Origin: a virus
Reading direction: 5' to 3' (one strand)
Length of the DNA stretch: 64,000 nucleotides
IMG/VR virus record: IMGVR_UViG_3300020438_000008
Span: 96,852-160,851 of that record
The first letter of the stretch is position 1; each line of letters begins with the position of its first letter. Under the pieces are notes generated by a model that saw only the letters and a list, made by a program, of their open reading frames with translations, was not told the DNA's origin and did no database searches. The position numbers and the translations under genes are program-made. Shown one piece after another: positions 8,539-16,965 of the stretch.

Positions 8539-8546
8539 CATAAATA
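8539..8546 (+). promoter_or_regulatory. Late promoter element CATAAATA before amidinotransferase
   Basis: GCATAAATAG, four bases beyond the T run of the terminator and 31 nt before the ATG at 8578. It places the amidinotransferase, oxygenase and terminase genes in one late unit. Confidence 0.62.
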
Positions 8547-8577
8547 GTATTATATTAGAAGTTAATTAGGATAATAC

Positions 8578-9612
8578 ATGATATGGACAGAATGGGATAA
8601 ACTAACAGAGATTATTGTTGGTTCCACTTATGATACAAAGTCTTTAGAACAATTCGATGATACACAATTTGTTGATAGTATGTCAAAGATACTAGAAGAA
8701 ACAGAGCAAGATTTTCAAAAATTATCAGATATATTTAAATCAGCAGGTGTTAAAGTTCACAGACCAAATCCTCTACCTTTGAAATCTGAAAGTACAAGAC
8801 AATGGAAATCAGATTTTCCATATCCTGCTATATGTCCTCGTGACCATCATATAGTTTATGGAGATACTATTATCAATACTATAGGTGGTGACTGTAATAG
8901 ATATACTGAAAGTGATTACTTCTTAGATATAATGTTAGAAAAACATAAAGAAGGAAGAAACTATATTGCAATGCCTAGACCTTTATTACAATCTCAGTAT
9001 CAACATTATGAGACAATGGAACCTCAGATAATGTATCATGCCGCAAATATTATAAAATGCGGAGATACATTAATTCATTCAAGACCTTATAATGATTCTG
9101 AAGGCAGAGACTTTGGAGCAAGAGGCACAAGAACAGGATTAGATTGGGTAAAAAGAAATATAGGTTGTGAAACTAAATGGATAGAAGTACCTGAGTGTGG
9201 ACATGTCGATGGTATGTTAGCAATTATTAAACCAGGATTACTAATGACATGGAAAGAAGAATATATTCCCGAAGAATTAAAACATTGGGATAAGATTATT
9301 TTAACACCATGGGATTTACCTGAGTGGTTTCATGAAATGAGAATACAACACTTCTATAAAGATAAAGTAGAAAATTGGCTATCACATTGGATTGGATATG
9401 TAGACGAAACAGTATTTGATTTAAATGTAGTAAGTATTGACGAAAACACAGTAATTACAAATGGTCATGATAAAAGAATTGAAACTGAGTTAAAGAAATA
9501 TGGTGTAGAAATGATACCGTTTGATTTTAGACATAAATATTTCTGGGACAGTGGATTACATTGCGTAACACTTGACTTAAGCAGAAATGGAGAAAGAGAA
9601 AGCTATGTATAA
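8578..9612 (+). CDS. Amidinotransferase (arginine:glycine amidinotransferase-like)
   Basis: 344 residues of the GATM/StrB1 amidinotransferase fold, which moves the amidino group of arginine to an amine through a cysteine intermediate. Catalytic landmarks are present in order: CPRDHH (residues 87-91), GGDCNRYTE (103-111), His-Asp in CGHVDG (207-212) and the nucleophile in GLHCVTLD (Cys about 329). The acceptor substrate cannot be read. The ATG at 8578 has AGGA 6 nt upstream. It overlaps the following dioxygenase gene and is under a late promoter, so it acts during virion assembly, which is odd for a metabolic enzyme. Confidence 0.82.
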   Translation: MIWTEWDKLTEIIVGSTYDTKSLEQFDDTQFVDSMSKILEETEQDFQKLSDIFKSAGVKVHRPNPLPLKSESTRQWKSDFPYPAICPRDHHIVYGDTIINTIGGDCNRYTESDYFLDIMLEKHKEGRNYIAMPRPLLQSQYQHYETMEPQIMYHAANIIKCGDTLIHSRPYNDSEGRDFGARGTRTGLDWVKRNIGCETKWIEVPECGHVDGMLAIIKPGLLMTWKEEYIPEELKHWDKIILTPWDLPEWFHEMRIQHFYKDKVENWLSHWIGYVDETVFDLNVVSIDENTVITNGHDKRIETELKKYGVEMIPFDFRHKYFWDSGLHCVTLDLSRNGERESYV

Positions 9613-10378
9613 TGTTGTAATGAGAACACCTGAGTGTTTAGTAATTGATGACTTCTTACCAGAAGAAGCACAAGATAAAATTTTAAATCAAGTACAAGTC
9701 GATGAGTGGGAACAAACTCAAGGAGACGATAAGTTTTGGCATTATACAGATGGTGCAAATTATAAAAATCAAAAGCGTTGGCAAGGTAAATATCCTTATG
9801 GTGATAATTGTGATGTTTGGTTTGAACATTTTAATAAGTTTTTAAATGAGTATGAGCATATCGGTGACTATGTTGAAGGTGGAAAGTTTGAAGATTATGC
9901 AATGCGTTGTCATGCATATCCTGTAAACTCAAAAAACCCATGGCATAGTGATTTAGGTTTTACAACATATACGTATTATGTTCATAAAGATTGGCAAATA
10001 AATTGGGACTCTACATTATTAATTGTTCCTATGGGAAGTGTACCAGAATACTCTCAGTGGATAGAATTAATGGAAGGAACAAAACATTATGATAGTTATA
10101 AAGAATTACGAAGTCCAATGGAAATGTTTCAACAAAAAGAAAAGTTTCAATCATTAATAGATAAAGGTGTGGGTACATTTGTAAGTCCTAAACCAAATAG
10201 ATTAGTATTAATACAAAAGAATTCAGTACACGGTATTACACGTGTTGATCCAGATGCTGGTGATAATATAAGAGTTACACTCACAGGTGCAATCGGAGAA
10301 GTAGGTTGGCGTGATAGAGTTACAAGACTAGCAGATGCAGAAATTAAAGAAGACGGAAAAGTCGGAATAAAAAAGTAA
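9605..10378 (+). CDS. 2OG-Fe(II) oxygenase family protein
   Basis: 257 residues with a jelly-roll dioxygenase signature: iron ligands His-x-Asp in NPWHSDLG (near residue 110), distal His in NSVHGITR (near 213) and the 2-oxoglutarate Arg in IRVTLTG. Such enzymes hydroxylate proteins, nucleic acids or small molecules. The start at 9605 is preceded by GGAG/AGAG; an in-frame ATG at 9587 inside the upstream gene is an alternative. Coupled to the amidinotransferase before it (8-nt overlap) and the large terminase after it, whose ATG abuts its stop. Confidence 0.75.
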   Translation: MYNVVMRTPECLVIDDFLPEEAQDKILNQVQVDEWEQTQGDDKFWHYTDGANYKNQKRWQGKYPYGDNCDVWFEHFNKFLNEYEHIGDYVEGGKFEDYAMRCHAYPVNSKNPWHSDLGFTTYTYYVHKDWQINWDSTLLIVPMGSVPEYSQWIELMEGTKHYDSYKELRSPMEMFQQKEKFQSLIDKGVGTFVSPKPNRLVLIQKNSVHGITRVDPDAGDNIRVTLTGAIGEVGWRDRVTRLADAEIKEDGKVGIKK

Positions 10379-11938
10379 ATGGCAGATTTAACTAAAAAAG
10401 CATATCAAAAAACAAAGTTCAGTAATGCACAACTATTAGAATTTAGTAAGTGTGCAAATGATCCTTTTTATTTTTTAAACAATTATTTTAAAATACAACA
10501 CCCTACTAAAGGTAGTATGACATATGATGCTTATAAATTTCAAAAAGGATTACTGAATTCTTATCATAACTATAGATTTTCTATTTCTATGCTAGGTAGA
10601 CAGATGGGTAAATCTACTACTGCGGCAGGTTATCTATTATGGTATGCTATGTTTATGCCAGACCAAACTATTCTAATTGCGGCTCACAAGTATTCAGGTG
10701 CTCAAGAAATTATGCATAGAATTAGACATGCGTATGAATTATGCCCTGACCACATTAGAGCAGGTGTTACAAGTTATAATAAAGGTAGTTTAGAATTCGA
10801 TAATGGTTCACGTATCATAGCACAAGCAACTACAGAAAACACAGGTCGTGGTCTTTCAATTTCTTTACTATACTGTGATGAGTTTGCATTCGTTAGACCT
10901 AATATTGCAAAAGAGTTTTGGACTTCAATATCTCCTACTCTAGCAACAGGTGGTAAAGCAATTATTACTTCAACACCAAACTTAGATGATGACCAATTTG
11001 CTCTCATATGGAGTGGTGCTAATAAAAATATAGATGAACACGGTAATGAAAAAGAGACAGGTATCAATGGCTTTAAACCATTTAAAGCTATTTGGGACGA
11101 ACATCCTGATAGGGATGAAATCTGGTCTAAAGAAGAAAGAACACGTGTTGGTGAAGAAAGATTTTTGCGTGAACATGAATGTCAATTTATTGCGTTTGAT
11201 GAAACACTTGTAGATAGTATCAAACTTTCTCATTTAGAAGGCAAAGAGCCTCTTATGAAAACTGGGCAAGTAAGATGGTATGAAAAAATTAATAAAAATT
11301 CTACTTACGTTGTTGGTCTTGATCCTGCTATGGGTACTGGAGGAGATTATTCAGCAATCGAAGTTTGGTCTTTGCCAGAATTAGTACAAGTAGCAGAATG
11401 GCAAAGTAATCGTACAGATGTAAGAGGTCAAGTAAAAACAATGCATGATATCCTAACTATCTTAAATGATGAAATGAATGAATTAGGAAATCGAAGACCA
11501 GAGATATATTGGTCTGTAGAGAATAACTCACTTGGAGAAGCCGCTCTTATTGTTATTGATGAAATGGACGAAGATAAATTTCCAGGTGAATTCTTACATG
11601 AACCAAAGAAAAAAGGTATTCAAAAAGCGATAAGAAAAGGATTTACTACATCTTATAAAACAAAGATAACTGCATGTATGAAATTAAAATCTTGGATTGA
11701 GAGTGATAAAATGGTACCACTCAGTAAGAATTTAATTAGAGAATTTAAGACATTTATTGCAAAAGGTAAAAGTTTCGAAGCAAAATCAGGCGAAACAGAC
11801 GATTTAGTAAGTGCTACATTGCTTTGTATCAGACAAATTCAAGTAATATCACGATTCGATGAAGAATTTATGGAGACATTAGGAGAATCACTTGATAGTG
11901 AAGACGATTTTAATGACCCTCTTCCTGTACTATTTTGA
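10379..11938 (+). CDS. gp17: Large terminase subunit
   Basis: 519 residues of T4 gp17 type, the ATPase-nuclease motor that packages DNA. Walker A is GRQMGKST (residues 73-80), Walker B LLYCDE (163-168) and a coupling motif TSTPN (about 198-201). The RNase H-like nuclease domain retains Asp315 (VVGLDPAMG), Glu381 (VENNSLG) and Asp474/475 (ETDDLVSA). The ATG directly follows the previous stop, implying translational coupling to the oxygenase gene. Confidence 0.96.
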   Translation: MADLTKKAYQKTKFSNAQLLEFSKCANDPFYFLNNYFKIQHPTKGSMTYDAYKFQKGLLNSYHNYRFSISMLGRQMGKSTTAAGYLLWYAMFMPDQTILIAAHKYSGAQEIMHRIRHAYELCPDHIRAGVTSYNKGSLEFDNGSRIIAQATTENTGRGLSISLLYCDEFAFVRPNIAKEFWTSISPTLATGGKAIITSTPNLDDDQFALIWSGANKNIDEHGNEKETGINGFKPFKAIWDEHPDRDEIWSKEERTRVGEERFLREHECQFIAFDETLVDSIKLSHLEGKEPLMKTGQVRWYEKINKNSTYVVGLDPAMGTGGDYSAIEVWSLPELVQVAEWQSNRTDVRGQVKTMHDILTILNDEMNELGNRRPEIYWSVENNSLGEAALIVIDEMDEDKFPGEFLHEPKKKGIQKAIRKGFTTSYKTKITACMKLKSWIESDKMVPLSKNLIREFKTFIAKGKSFEAKSGETDDLVSATLLCIRQIQVISRFDEEFMETLGESLDSEDDFNDPLPVLF

Positions 11939-11944
11939 TAAATA
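11937..11944 (+). promoter_or_regulatory. Late promoter element overlapping gp17 stop
   Basis: GATAAATAC overlaps the gp17 stop codon and is 21 nt before the next ATG, which has an AAGGA ribosome site. Confidence 0.7.
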
Positions 11945-11965
11945 CATCTATAAGGAATCAATAAT

Positions 11966-13411
11966 ATGGCTGTAAATTATTCAACTATCGCAGAAAAAAT
12001 AATGAGAATTATTCAAGGGAATGGTATTCCTTTGAAAATGTTTAATTCTGATAATGGTAAAAGTGTTGCTAATCCAGAGGAAGCAAGATTTTTTTACATT
12101 GACGAACCAAACATGATGGTGTCTATTGATGAGGGAACTAATGAAGTTAAACTTCATTTTGGTGAAGGCGTTGATATTGATAAACCAAAAGCAGAAAAAT
12201 TAATGAATAGTTTAAGACAGTTATCACGTGAGTACATGTTAGATTTTGACATGCGTTCATTTGGTAAACATATTGAACCTAAAAACTATGCTTATAAATT
12301 AGAAAATGATAAGGAGCAGACTATGAGTGACGTAATGAAAGAAGGCTTATCGCCTTTAGAAGGCTCATCACGTACCAGTCGCCAAACACTAGAAAATGTA
12401 AGACTAATCGTCAAACACCGTGCTCCAGTAAACGAGGAATCACGTGGATCACGTTCTCGTAATATTTCAGCAATCTTTGTTGAAAATGCTGAAGGTGAAC
12501 GTTTCAAATATCCATATAAACATTTGAACGGCGCAAGAGCAATGGCGAGACATGTATCACATGGTGGTGTACCTAGCGACATGGTGGGCGAAGCGATTGT
12601 GGAACTTTCAACAAACTTAGCAAAACTAAAAGAGTTTATGAATGTTGTTAACAAGCAATCACTAATCAACGAAAACAATCGTTCAGTTGTACTAAATGTA
12701 AAACGTAGAATGGAATCAATCAAAGAATCTATCAAACGTGTACAAGGTGCAAAAGGATATACAAACTTTGTTGAAAAATTAGCAACAACAGAAGCAAAAG
12801 AAAATGCTGAAATCACAGAAGATACAGTAAACAAATATGTTTCTAAATTTACAAAAACAACTTTTGAAGAATCTTTAAGGGATGTTCTTCCGCTTATACA
12901 TCGTGTAAACGAAGAAGAAATGGAAGATAATCGTGCAGACCAAATCTCACGTGTTAGAGAAATCATTGTAGCAAAAGACAAGAAAACAGGTCAAAAGAAA
13001 AATAAAATTACTTTTCCTAAAGACCCTAATGCTGAATACAACTTTGATAAAATCAAAAAACAATATGCTGAACCTCGTAGTCCACAAGAAGCTGAGGAAC
13101 AGAAGAAACTTATGTTAGCTTTATCAATCGATGATTTAGCAGATAGAGTCGATGTTGATACTACAGATGATAACAAACGTAAAAATAAAGGTCACGATAG
13201 AGCGGCTGAATTGTCAATGTTCTTAATGGATATGGCAAATGCGATTCGTTCAGGTCAAGGTCTTACAAAAGAAAAGATTCAAATGACTGGATACTTAAGA
13301 AAATTAGCGGCACAGAGTAACGAAGCAGTAGAAACTGTGGGTAAACCTGTGAATGAACAATTCGATTCAATGCTTTCAGAAGCATTCGCTAAGTTCGAAA
13401 TACCAGCATAA
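11966..13411 (+). CDS. Conserved virion-type protein of unknown function
   Basis: 481 residues, no enzyme motif recognised. The first 110 residues are predicted alpha/beta (MNSLRQLSREYMLDFDMRSF), followed by a region with IVKHRAPVNEESRGSRSRNI and NAEGERFKYPYKHLNGARAM, and a long Lys/Glu-rich helical C-terminal half. Proteins like this sit beside gp17 in marine T4-like phages and are usually listed as structural. It has a late promoter and a terminator after it, consistent with that. Confidence 0.65.
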   Translation: MAVNYSTIAEKIMRIIQGNGIPLKMFNSDNGKSVANPEEARFFYIDEPNMMVSIDEGTNEVKLHFGEGVDIDKPKAEKLMNSLRQLSREYMLDFDMRSFGKHIEPKNYAYKLENDKEQTMSDVMKEGLSPLEGSSRTSRQTLENVRLIVKHRAPVNEESRGSRSRNISAIFVENAEGERFKYPYKHLNGARAMARHVSHGGVPSDMVGEAIVELSTNLAKLKEFMNVVNKQSLINENNRSVVLNVKRRMESIKESIKRVQGAKGYTNFVEKLATTEAKENAEITEDTVNKYVSKFTKTTFEESLRDVLPLIHRVNEEEMEDNRADQISRVREIIVAKDKKTGQKKNKITFPKDPNAEYNFDKIKKQYAEPRSPQEAEEQKKLMLALSIDDLADRVDVDTTDDNKRKNKGHDRAAELSMFLMDMANAIRSGQGLTKEKIQMTGYLRKLAAQSNEAVETVGKPVNEQFDSMLSEAFAKFEIPA

Positions 13412-13434
13412 CGTACCAAAAAACCAATAAAATC

Positions 13435-13462
13435 AGGGATCCTTAGTGGGTCCCTTTTTTTT
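13435..13462 (+). terminator. Terminator between late block and gp32
   Basis: Stem AGGGATCC / GGGTCCCT (one G-T pair) with loop TTAGT and eight T residues. It closes the late block before a host-type promoter. Confidence 0.87.
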
Positions 13463-13496
13463 GTGGAAAAAATTACAAAAAATACGTATTTAACGC

Positions 13497-13525
13497 TTGA
13501 CTTTGACTCCAAAGATAAGTATAAT
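13497..13525 (+). promoter_or_regulatory. Host sigma70-type promoter before gp32
   Basis: TTGACT (13497-13502), 17-bp spacer, TATAAT (13520-13525). A near-consensus promoter that switches from late to early/middle expression at this point. Confidence 0.88.
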
Positions 13526-13608
13526 TGTAAGCATGTTTAAAAGTAAACTGTTTACATTTAGGCTAATACAAACAAAAACTAATACAGGCTAATATAGGAG
13601 AATACAAT

Positions 13609-14625
13609 ATGGCTACACTAGCAGAAATCCGTGCAAAACTTCTTGCACAAGATTCAAAATCGGCAGACAATGCCAACGCAAATAGAGGCACAGACGCCAT
13701 CTATCCTTTCTGGAACATGGACACTGATTCAACATCAGTAATTCGTTTTCTTCCAGACTCAGATAACTCAAATACTTTTTTCTGGCGTGAGCGACAAATC
13801 ATCAAGATGCCTTTTCCAGGTGTCAAAGGGGGTGACGTGTCAAAACCAGTAACAGTTCAAGTTCCATGTATCGAAATGTGGGGTGATACTTGTCCAGTAC
13901 ACGCAGAAATTCGTCCTTGGTTCAAAGATCCAGCAATGGAAGACATTGGACGTAAGTATTGGAAGAAACGTTCATACATCTTTCAAGGATTTGTAGTAAC
14001 GGATCCGATGAATGAAGAAACTCCAGAGAATCCAATTCGTAGATTCGTAATTGGGCCACAGATTTTCAAACTATTGAAATCGGCTCTTATGGATCCAGAT
14101 ATGGAAAATCTTCCAACTGACTATGATGCAGGTACAGACTTCCGTCTTACTAAAACTCAAAAAGGTCAGTATGCAGACTACTCAACTTCAAATTGGGCAC
14201 GTAAAGAACGTTCTCTAAATGAGGAAGAACGTCAGGCGATTGAAACTCATGGTCTTTATGACTTAAATGATTTCATGCCAAAGCGTCCTAATGAGGAAGA
14301 GCAACGTATCATTATGGAAATGTTTGAAGCATCAGTTGATGGGCATCTTTATGACCCAGAAAAATGGGGTTCTTTCTATAAACCATATGGATTGGATGTT
14401 GGTAATTCTAAGCCAGCTAATGCACAAACAACTGCACCAGCAGTTGAAGAAGCAAAGGCTCCGGTAGCACAAAATTCAACTCCAGCTGAAACACCGGCTC
14501 CTGCTCCAAAGGCAGTAGCAACTCCTCAACCAGCAATGGCAGAGGCGAGTGCACCAGCAAGTGGTGGTCAGGGAACTGACGCCGCTGATATCCTGAAAAT
14601 GATTAGAAGTCGTAAGGCTGACTAA
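13609..14625 (+). CDS. gp32: Single-stranded DNA-binding protein
   Basis: 338 residues of T4 gp32 type, the ssDNA-binding protein that coats replication and recombination intermediates. Features: an N-terminal basic LAEIRAKLLAQ cooperative segment, the OB-fold core (IRFLPDSDNSNTFFWRER), a zinc site read as Cys87, Cys95 and His98 (VPCIEMWGDTCPVH), and an Ala/Pro-rich linker leading to a C-terminal tail. A strong promoter and a GGAG site give it its own unit upstream of uvsX. Confidence 0.93.
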   Translation: MATLAEIRAKLLAQDSKSADNANANRGTDAIYPFWNMDTDSTSVIRFLPDSDNSNTFFWRERQIIKMPFPGVKGGDVSKPVTVQVPCIEMWGDTCPVHAEIRPWFKDPAMEDIGRKYWKKRSYIFQGFVVTDPMNEETPENPIRRFVIGPQIFKLLKSALMDPDMENLPTDYDAGTDFRLTKTQKGQYADYSTSNWARKERSLNEEERQAIETHGLYDLNDFMPKRPNEEEQRIIMEMFEASVDGHLYDPEKWGSFYKPYGLDVGNSKPANAQTTAPAVEEAKAPVAQNSTPAETPAPAPKAVATPQPAMAEASAPASGGQGTDAADILKMIRSRKAD

Positions 14626-14637
14626 TTGTTAACAAAC

Positions 14638-14659
14638 GAGGGAGGCTTAGGTCTCCCTC
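14638..14659 (+). other. Intergenic hairpin between gp32 and uvsX
   Basis: Perfect 7-bp stem GAGGGAG / CTCCCTC with an 8-nt loop, without a T run. It lies 23 nt before the uvsX start. It could moderate read-through or stabilise the gp32 mRNA 3' end. Confidence 0.6.
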
Positions 14660-14681
14660 ATAATATCAAACGGAGAAGAAT

Positions 14682-15773
14682 ATGGCAAGAGCATTTGACG
14701 TAAGTAAATTCAGAAAAAGTATTACAAAAGCGGTACCAGGCGTAAGTGCTGGTTTTCGTGATCCTGATACTTGGATTTCAACAGGTAACTACTGTCTAAA
14801 CAAGTTAATCAGTGGAGACTTTTATAAAGGTATTCCATTAGGAAAAGTAACAGTACTAGCAGGTGAAAGTGGTGCAGGTAAATCATATATCGCCGCAGGT
14901 AATGTTGTTAAAAACGCACAAGACCAAGGTATCTTTGTAGTTCTTATCGATAGTGAAAATGCACTAGATGAGAAATGGCTACATGCATTGCAAGTAGACA
15001 CAAGTGAAGATAAATTATTAAAACTAAACGTAGCAATGATTGACGATGTTGCTAAAATTATTAATGACTTTATGAAAGATTATAAGGCAGAATATGCCGA
15101 TAAAGACGAAGAAGAACGTCCTAAAGTGTTATTTGTTATTGATAGTTTAGGAATGATGTTAACACCAACAGATGTTGACCAGTTTCAAAAAGGTGATATG
15201 AAAGGTGACATGGGTCGTAAACCTAAAGCACTTGCATCATTAGTACGTAACTCAGTTAATATGTTTGGTGATTATAATGTTGGTCTAGTAGCAACAAATC
15301 ATACATATGCATCACAAGATATGTTTGACCCTGATGATAAGATTTCAGGTGGTCAAGGTTTCATTTATGCTTCAAGTATTGTTGTAGCAATGAAGAAACT
15401 AAAACTAAAAGTAGATGCAGATGGTAACAAAACATCACAAGTACATGGCATTAGAGCGGCATGTAAAGTGATGAAAACAAGATATGCAAAACCATTTGAA
15501 GGTGTACAGGTAGAAATTCCTTATGAAACAGGAATGAGTCCTTATAGTGGTTTAGTAGATTTCTTTGAAGCAAAAGGAATCTTAGTTAAGTCAGGCAATA
15601 AGTTGGCTTACACAACTAAGTCAGGTGAGATTATGTCAGAATTCAGAAAGAATTGGACAAATGAAAAACTTGAAGTAGTAATGAATGAATGGAATGATAG
15701 GAATTTTGATGATGAATCACATGAACTTGAAGTTCCAGAAGATAATAACTTAGAAGTAAATGAGGAAGCATAA
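14682..15773 (+). CDS. uvsX: UvsX recombinase (RecA-like)
   Basis: 363 residues of the T4 UvsX/RecA family, the strand-exchange ATPase of phage recombination. Walker A is GESGAGKS (residues 61-68), a Walker B strand VLFVIDSLG is near residue 150, and LVATNHTYA near 205. The acidic C-terminus is typical. It overlaps the next gene by one base (TAATG) and belongs with gp32 and UvsY, which lie on either side. Confidence 0.94.
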   Translation: MARAFDVSKFRKSITKAVPGVSAGFRDPDTWISTGNYCLNKLISGDFYKGIPLGKVTVLAGESGAGKSYIAAGNVVKNAQDQGIFVVLIDSENALDEKWLHALQVDTSEDKLLKLNVAMIDDVAKIINDFMKDYKAEYADKDEEERPKVLFVIDSLGMMLTPTDVDQFQKGDMKGDMGRKPKALASLVRNSVNMFGDYNVGLVATNHTYASQDMFDPDDKISGGQGFIYASSIVVAMKKLKLKVDADGNKTSQVHGIRAACKVMKTRYAKPFEGVQVEIPYETGMSPYSGLVDFFEAKGILVKSGNKLAYTTKSGEIMSEFRKNWTNEKLEVVMNEWNDRNFDDESHELEVPEDNNLEVNEEA

Positions 15774-16219
15774 TGGCTAAATATTTTTCGACCAAGTGCT
15801 ATGGGCATAACATTGGACTAAGTGCAGTGTTTAGACAGCCTAACGCACACTCACATTGTAAATTGCTACACGGATATAGTTTATCTTTTAAATTCACATT
15901 TGGTTGTGATGAATTAGATGAACGTAATTGGGTAGTTGATTTCGGTGGACTTAAACCTCTGAAAGCATGGCTTGAAGATACGTTTGACCACAAAGTTGTA
16001 ATTGATGTAAATGATCCTAAGAAGAATGATTTACTATTGTTAGAGAAACAAGGTCTCGCAAGTATTGTACAACTAGATGGTGTGGGGGTCGAAAAATTCT
16101 CAGAACACGCATGGCGTTTCGCTGATAAACTTGTCAGAGATATGTCAGACAATCGTTGTTACTGTGTGAAAGCCGAATGTGCGGAACATGGTGCTAATTC
16201 AGCCATCTTTGAGGCTTAG
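15773..16219 (+). CDS. queD: 6-pyruvoyl-tetrahydropterin synthase / QueD-like protein
   Basis: 148 residues of the PTPS/QueD fold, which makes pterin precursors of queuosine/7-deazaguanine. Recognisable are the N-terminal YFSTKCYGHN, the cysteine-containing HCKLLHGYSLSF (Cys29, His33) and the C-terminal KAECAEHGANSAIFEA. The usual zinc HGH triplet is HGY here. It is coupled to uvsX by a one-base overlap. No other queuosine or deazaguanine gene is in the window, so the pathway endpoint is unknown. Confidence 0.75.
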   Translation: MAKYFSTKCYGHNIGLSAVFRQPNAHSHCKLLHGYSLSFKFTFGCDELDERNWVVDFGGLKPLKAWLEDTFDHKVVIDVNDPKKNDLLLLEKQGLASIVQLDGVGVEKFSEHAWRFADKLVRDMSDNRCYCVKAECAEHGANSAIFEA

Positions 16220-16224
16220 GTCTA

Positions 16225-16449
16225 ATGGCGGCAGTTGAATTAGAAACAGTATTTGAGTTATGGGACAAAGTTAAAGGCTTTATTCCGGCGAAAGACAAAT
16301 TAGAAGCGGCAGAAACATTTATTAAAGTATGTGATGATAGTGGTATCGAACAACATGAGATAGATGAATTTGCAGATGGTGACAAAATACTTGAGACGGC
16401 GGTAGACAGGTATTTTGATGAATGGGAAGACGAAGAGGAAGATTGGTAA
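16225..16449 (+). CDS. Small acidic conserved phage protein
   Basis: 74 residues, helical and acidic: FELWDKVKGFIPAKDKLEAA then IEQHEIDEFADG and a Glu/Trp-rich end. It is sandwiched between queD-like and uvsY and overlaps uvsY by one base, a position where marine T4-like phages carry a protein of this type. Function is not known. Confidence 0.65.
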   Translation: MAAVELETVFELWDKVKGFIPAKDKLEAAETFIKVCDDSGIEQHEIDEFADGDKILETAVDRYFDEWEDEEEDW

Positions 16450-16919
16450 TGGAAAATTGGTATAATAAGGTAGTTAAGGATTGGAGTAAAATTCCAGAAG
16501 CCGTTGACTATTTTACCAATGAAGTCGCAGAAGCAAGAAAAGAAGTTAAAATATATGGTAATGTAGAAAAGAATGCTACACATTTGCCGTCATATGTAGA
16601 ATTGCGTTTTGCACAGTTACAAGAACTAGAGGCTATCCTAGAACACTTAAATATACAACTTAGAAAGAAACGTAGTGAGTATCTAAGAAAATACTTAGAA
16701 AACTACAATAAAGCACTTAGTTCACGTGATGCAGAAAAGTATGCAGATGGTGAAACTGAGGTTGTAGCAATAAGCGAATTAATCAATCAAGTTGCATATA
16801 CACGCAATCAATATTTGGGGATAACTAAAGGTTTTGAAATTAAACACTTTCAACTAACTAATATTATCAAATTACGAGTAGCAGGAATGGAAGATGCAGA
16901 AATAAACAACAGACATTAA
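16449..16919 (+). CDS. uvsY: UvsY recombination mediator
   Basis: 156 residues from the ATG at 16449 (TAATG overlap with the previous gene). UvsY loads UvsX on gp32-coated ssDNA. The helical protein ends with GITKGFEIKHFQLTNII, which corresponds to the T4 UvsY C-terminus (RGFAIKHIQDM). Slightly longer than T4 UvsY (137). Its place next to uvsX and gp32 supports the call. Confidence 0.8.
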   Translation: MENWYNKVVKDWSKIPEAVDYFTNEVAEARKEVKIYGNVEKNATHLPSYVELRFAQLQELEAILEHLNIQLRKKRSEYLRKYLENYNKALSSRDAEKYADGETEVVAISELINQVAYTRNQYLGITKGFEIKHFQLTNIIKLRVAGMEDAEINNRH

Positions 16920-16965
16920 TGAACAGTGGGAATGTGTAAATACATTACCAGCAAGAGAGACAGAT

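Noticed and set aside
12292-12981. 229-codon open frame on the minus strand inside the 11966-13411 gene
   Set aside because: Fully antisense to a well-formed gene with promoter and ribosome site; composition is Ser/Phe-rich as expected for a shadow frame.
15799-16152. 117-codon minus-strand frame
   Set aside because: Antisense to the QueD-like gene; no ribosome site or promoter.
16194-16583. 129-codon minus-strand frame
   Set aside because: Antisense to the 16225 and uvsY genes; shadow composition.
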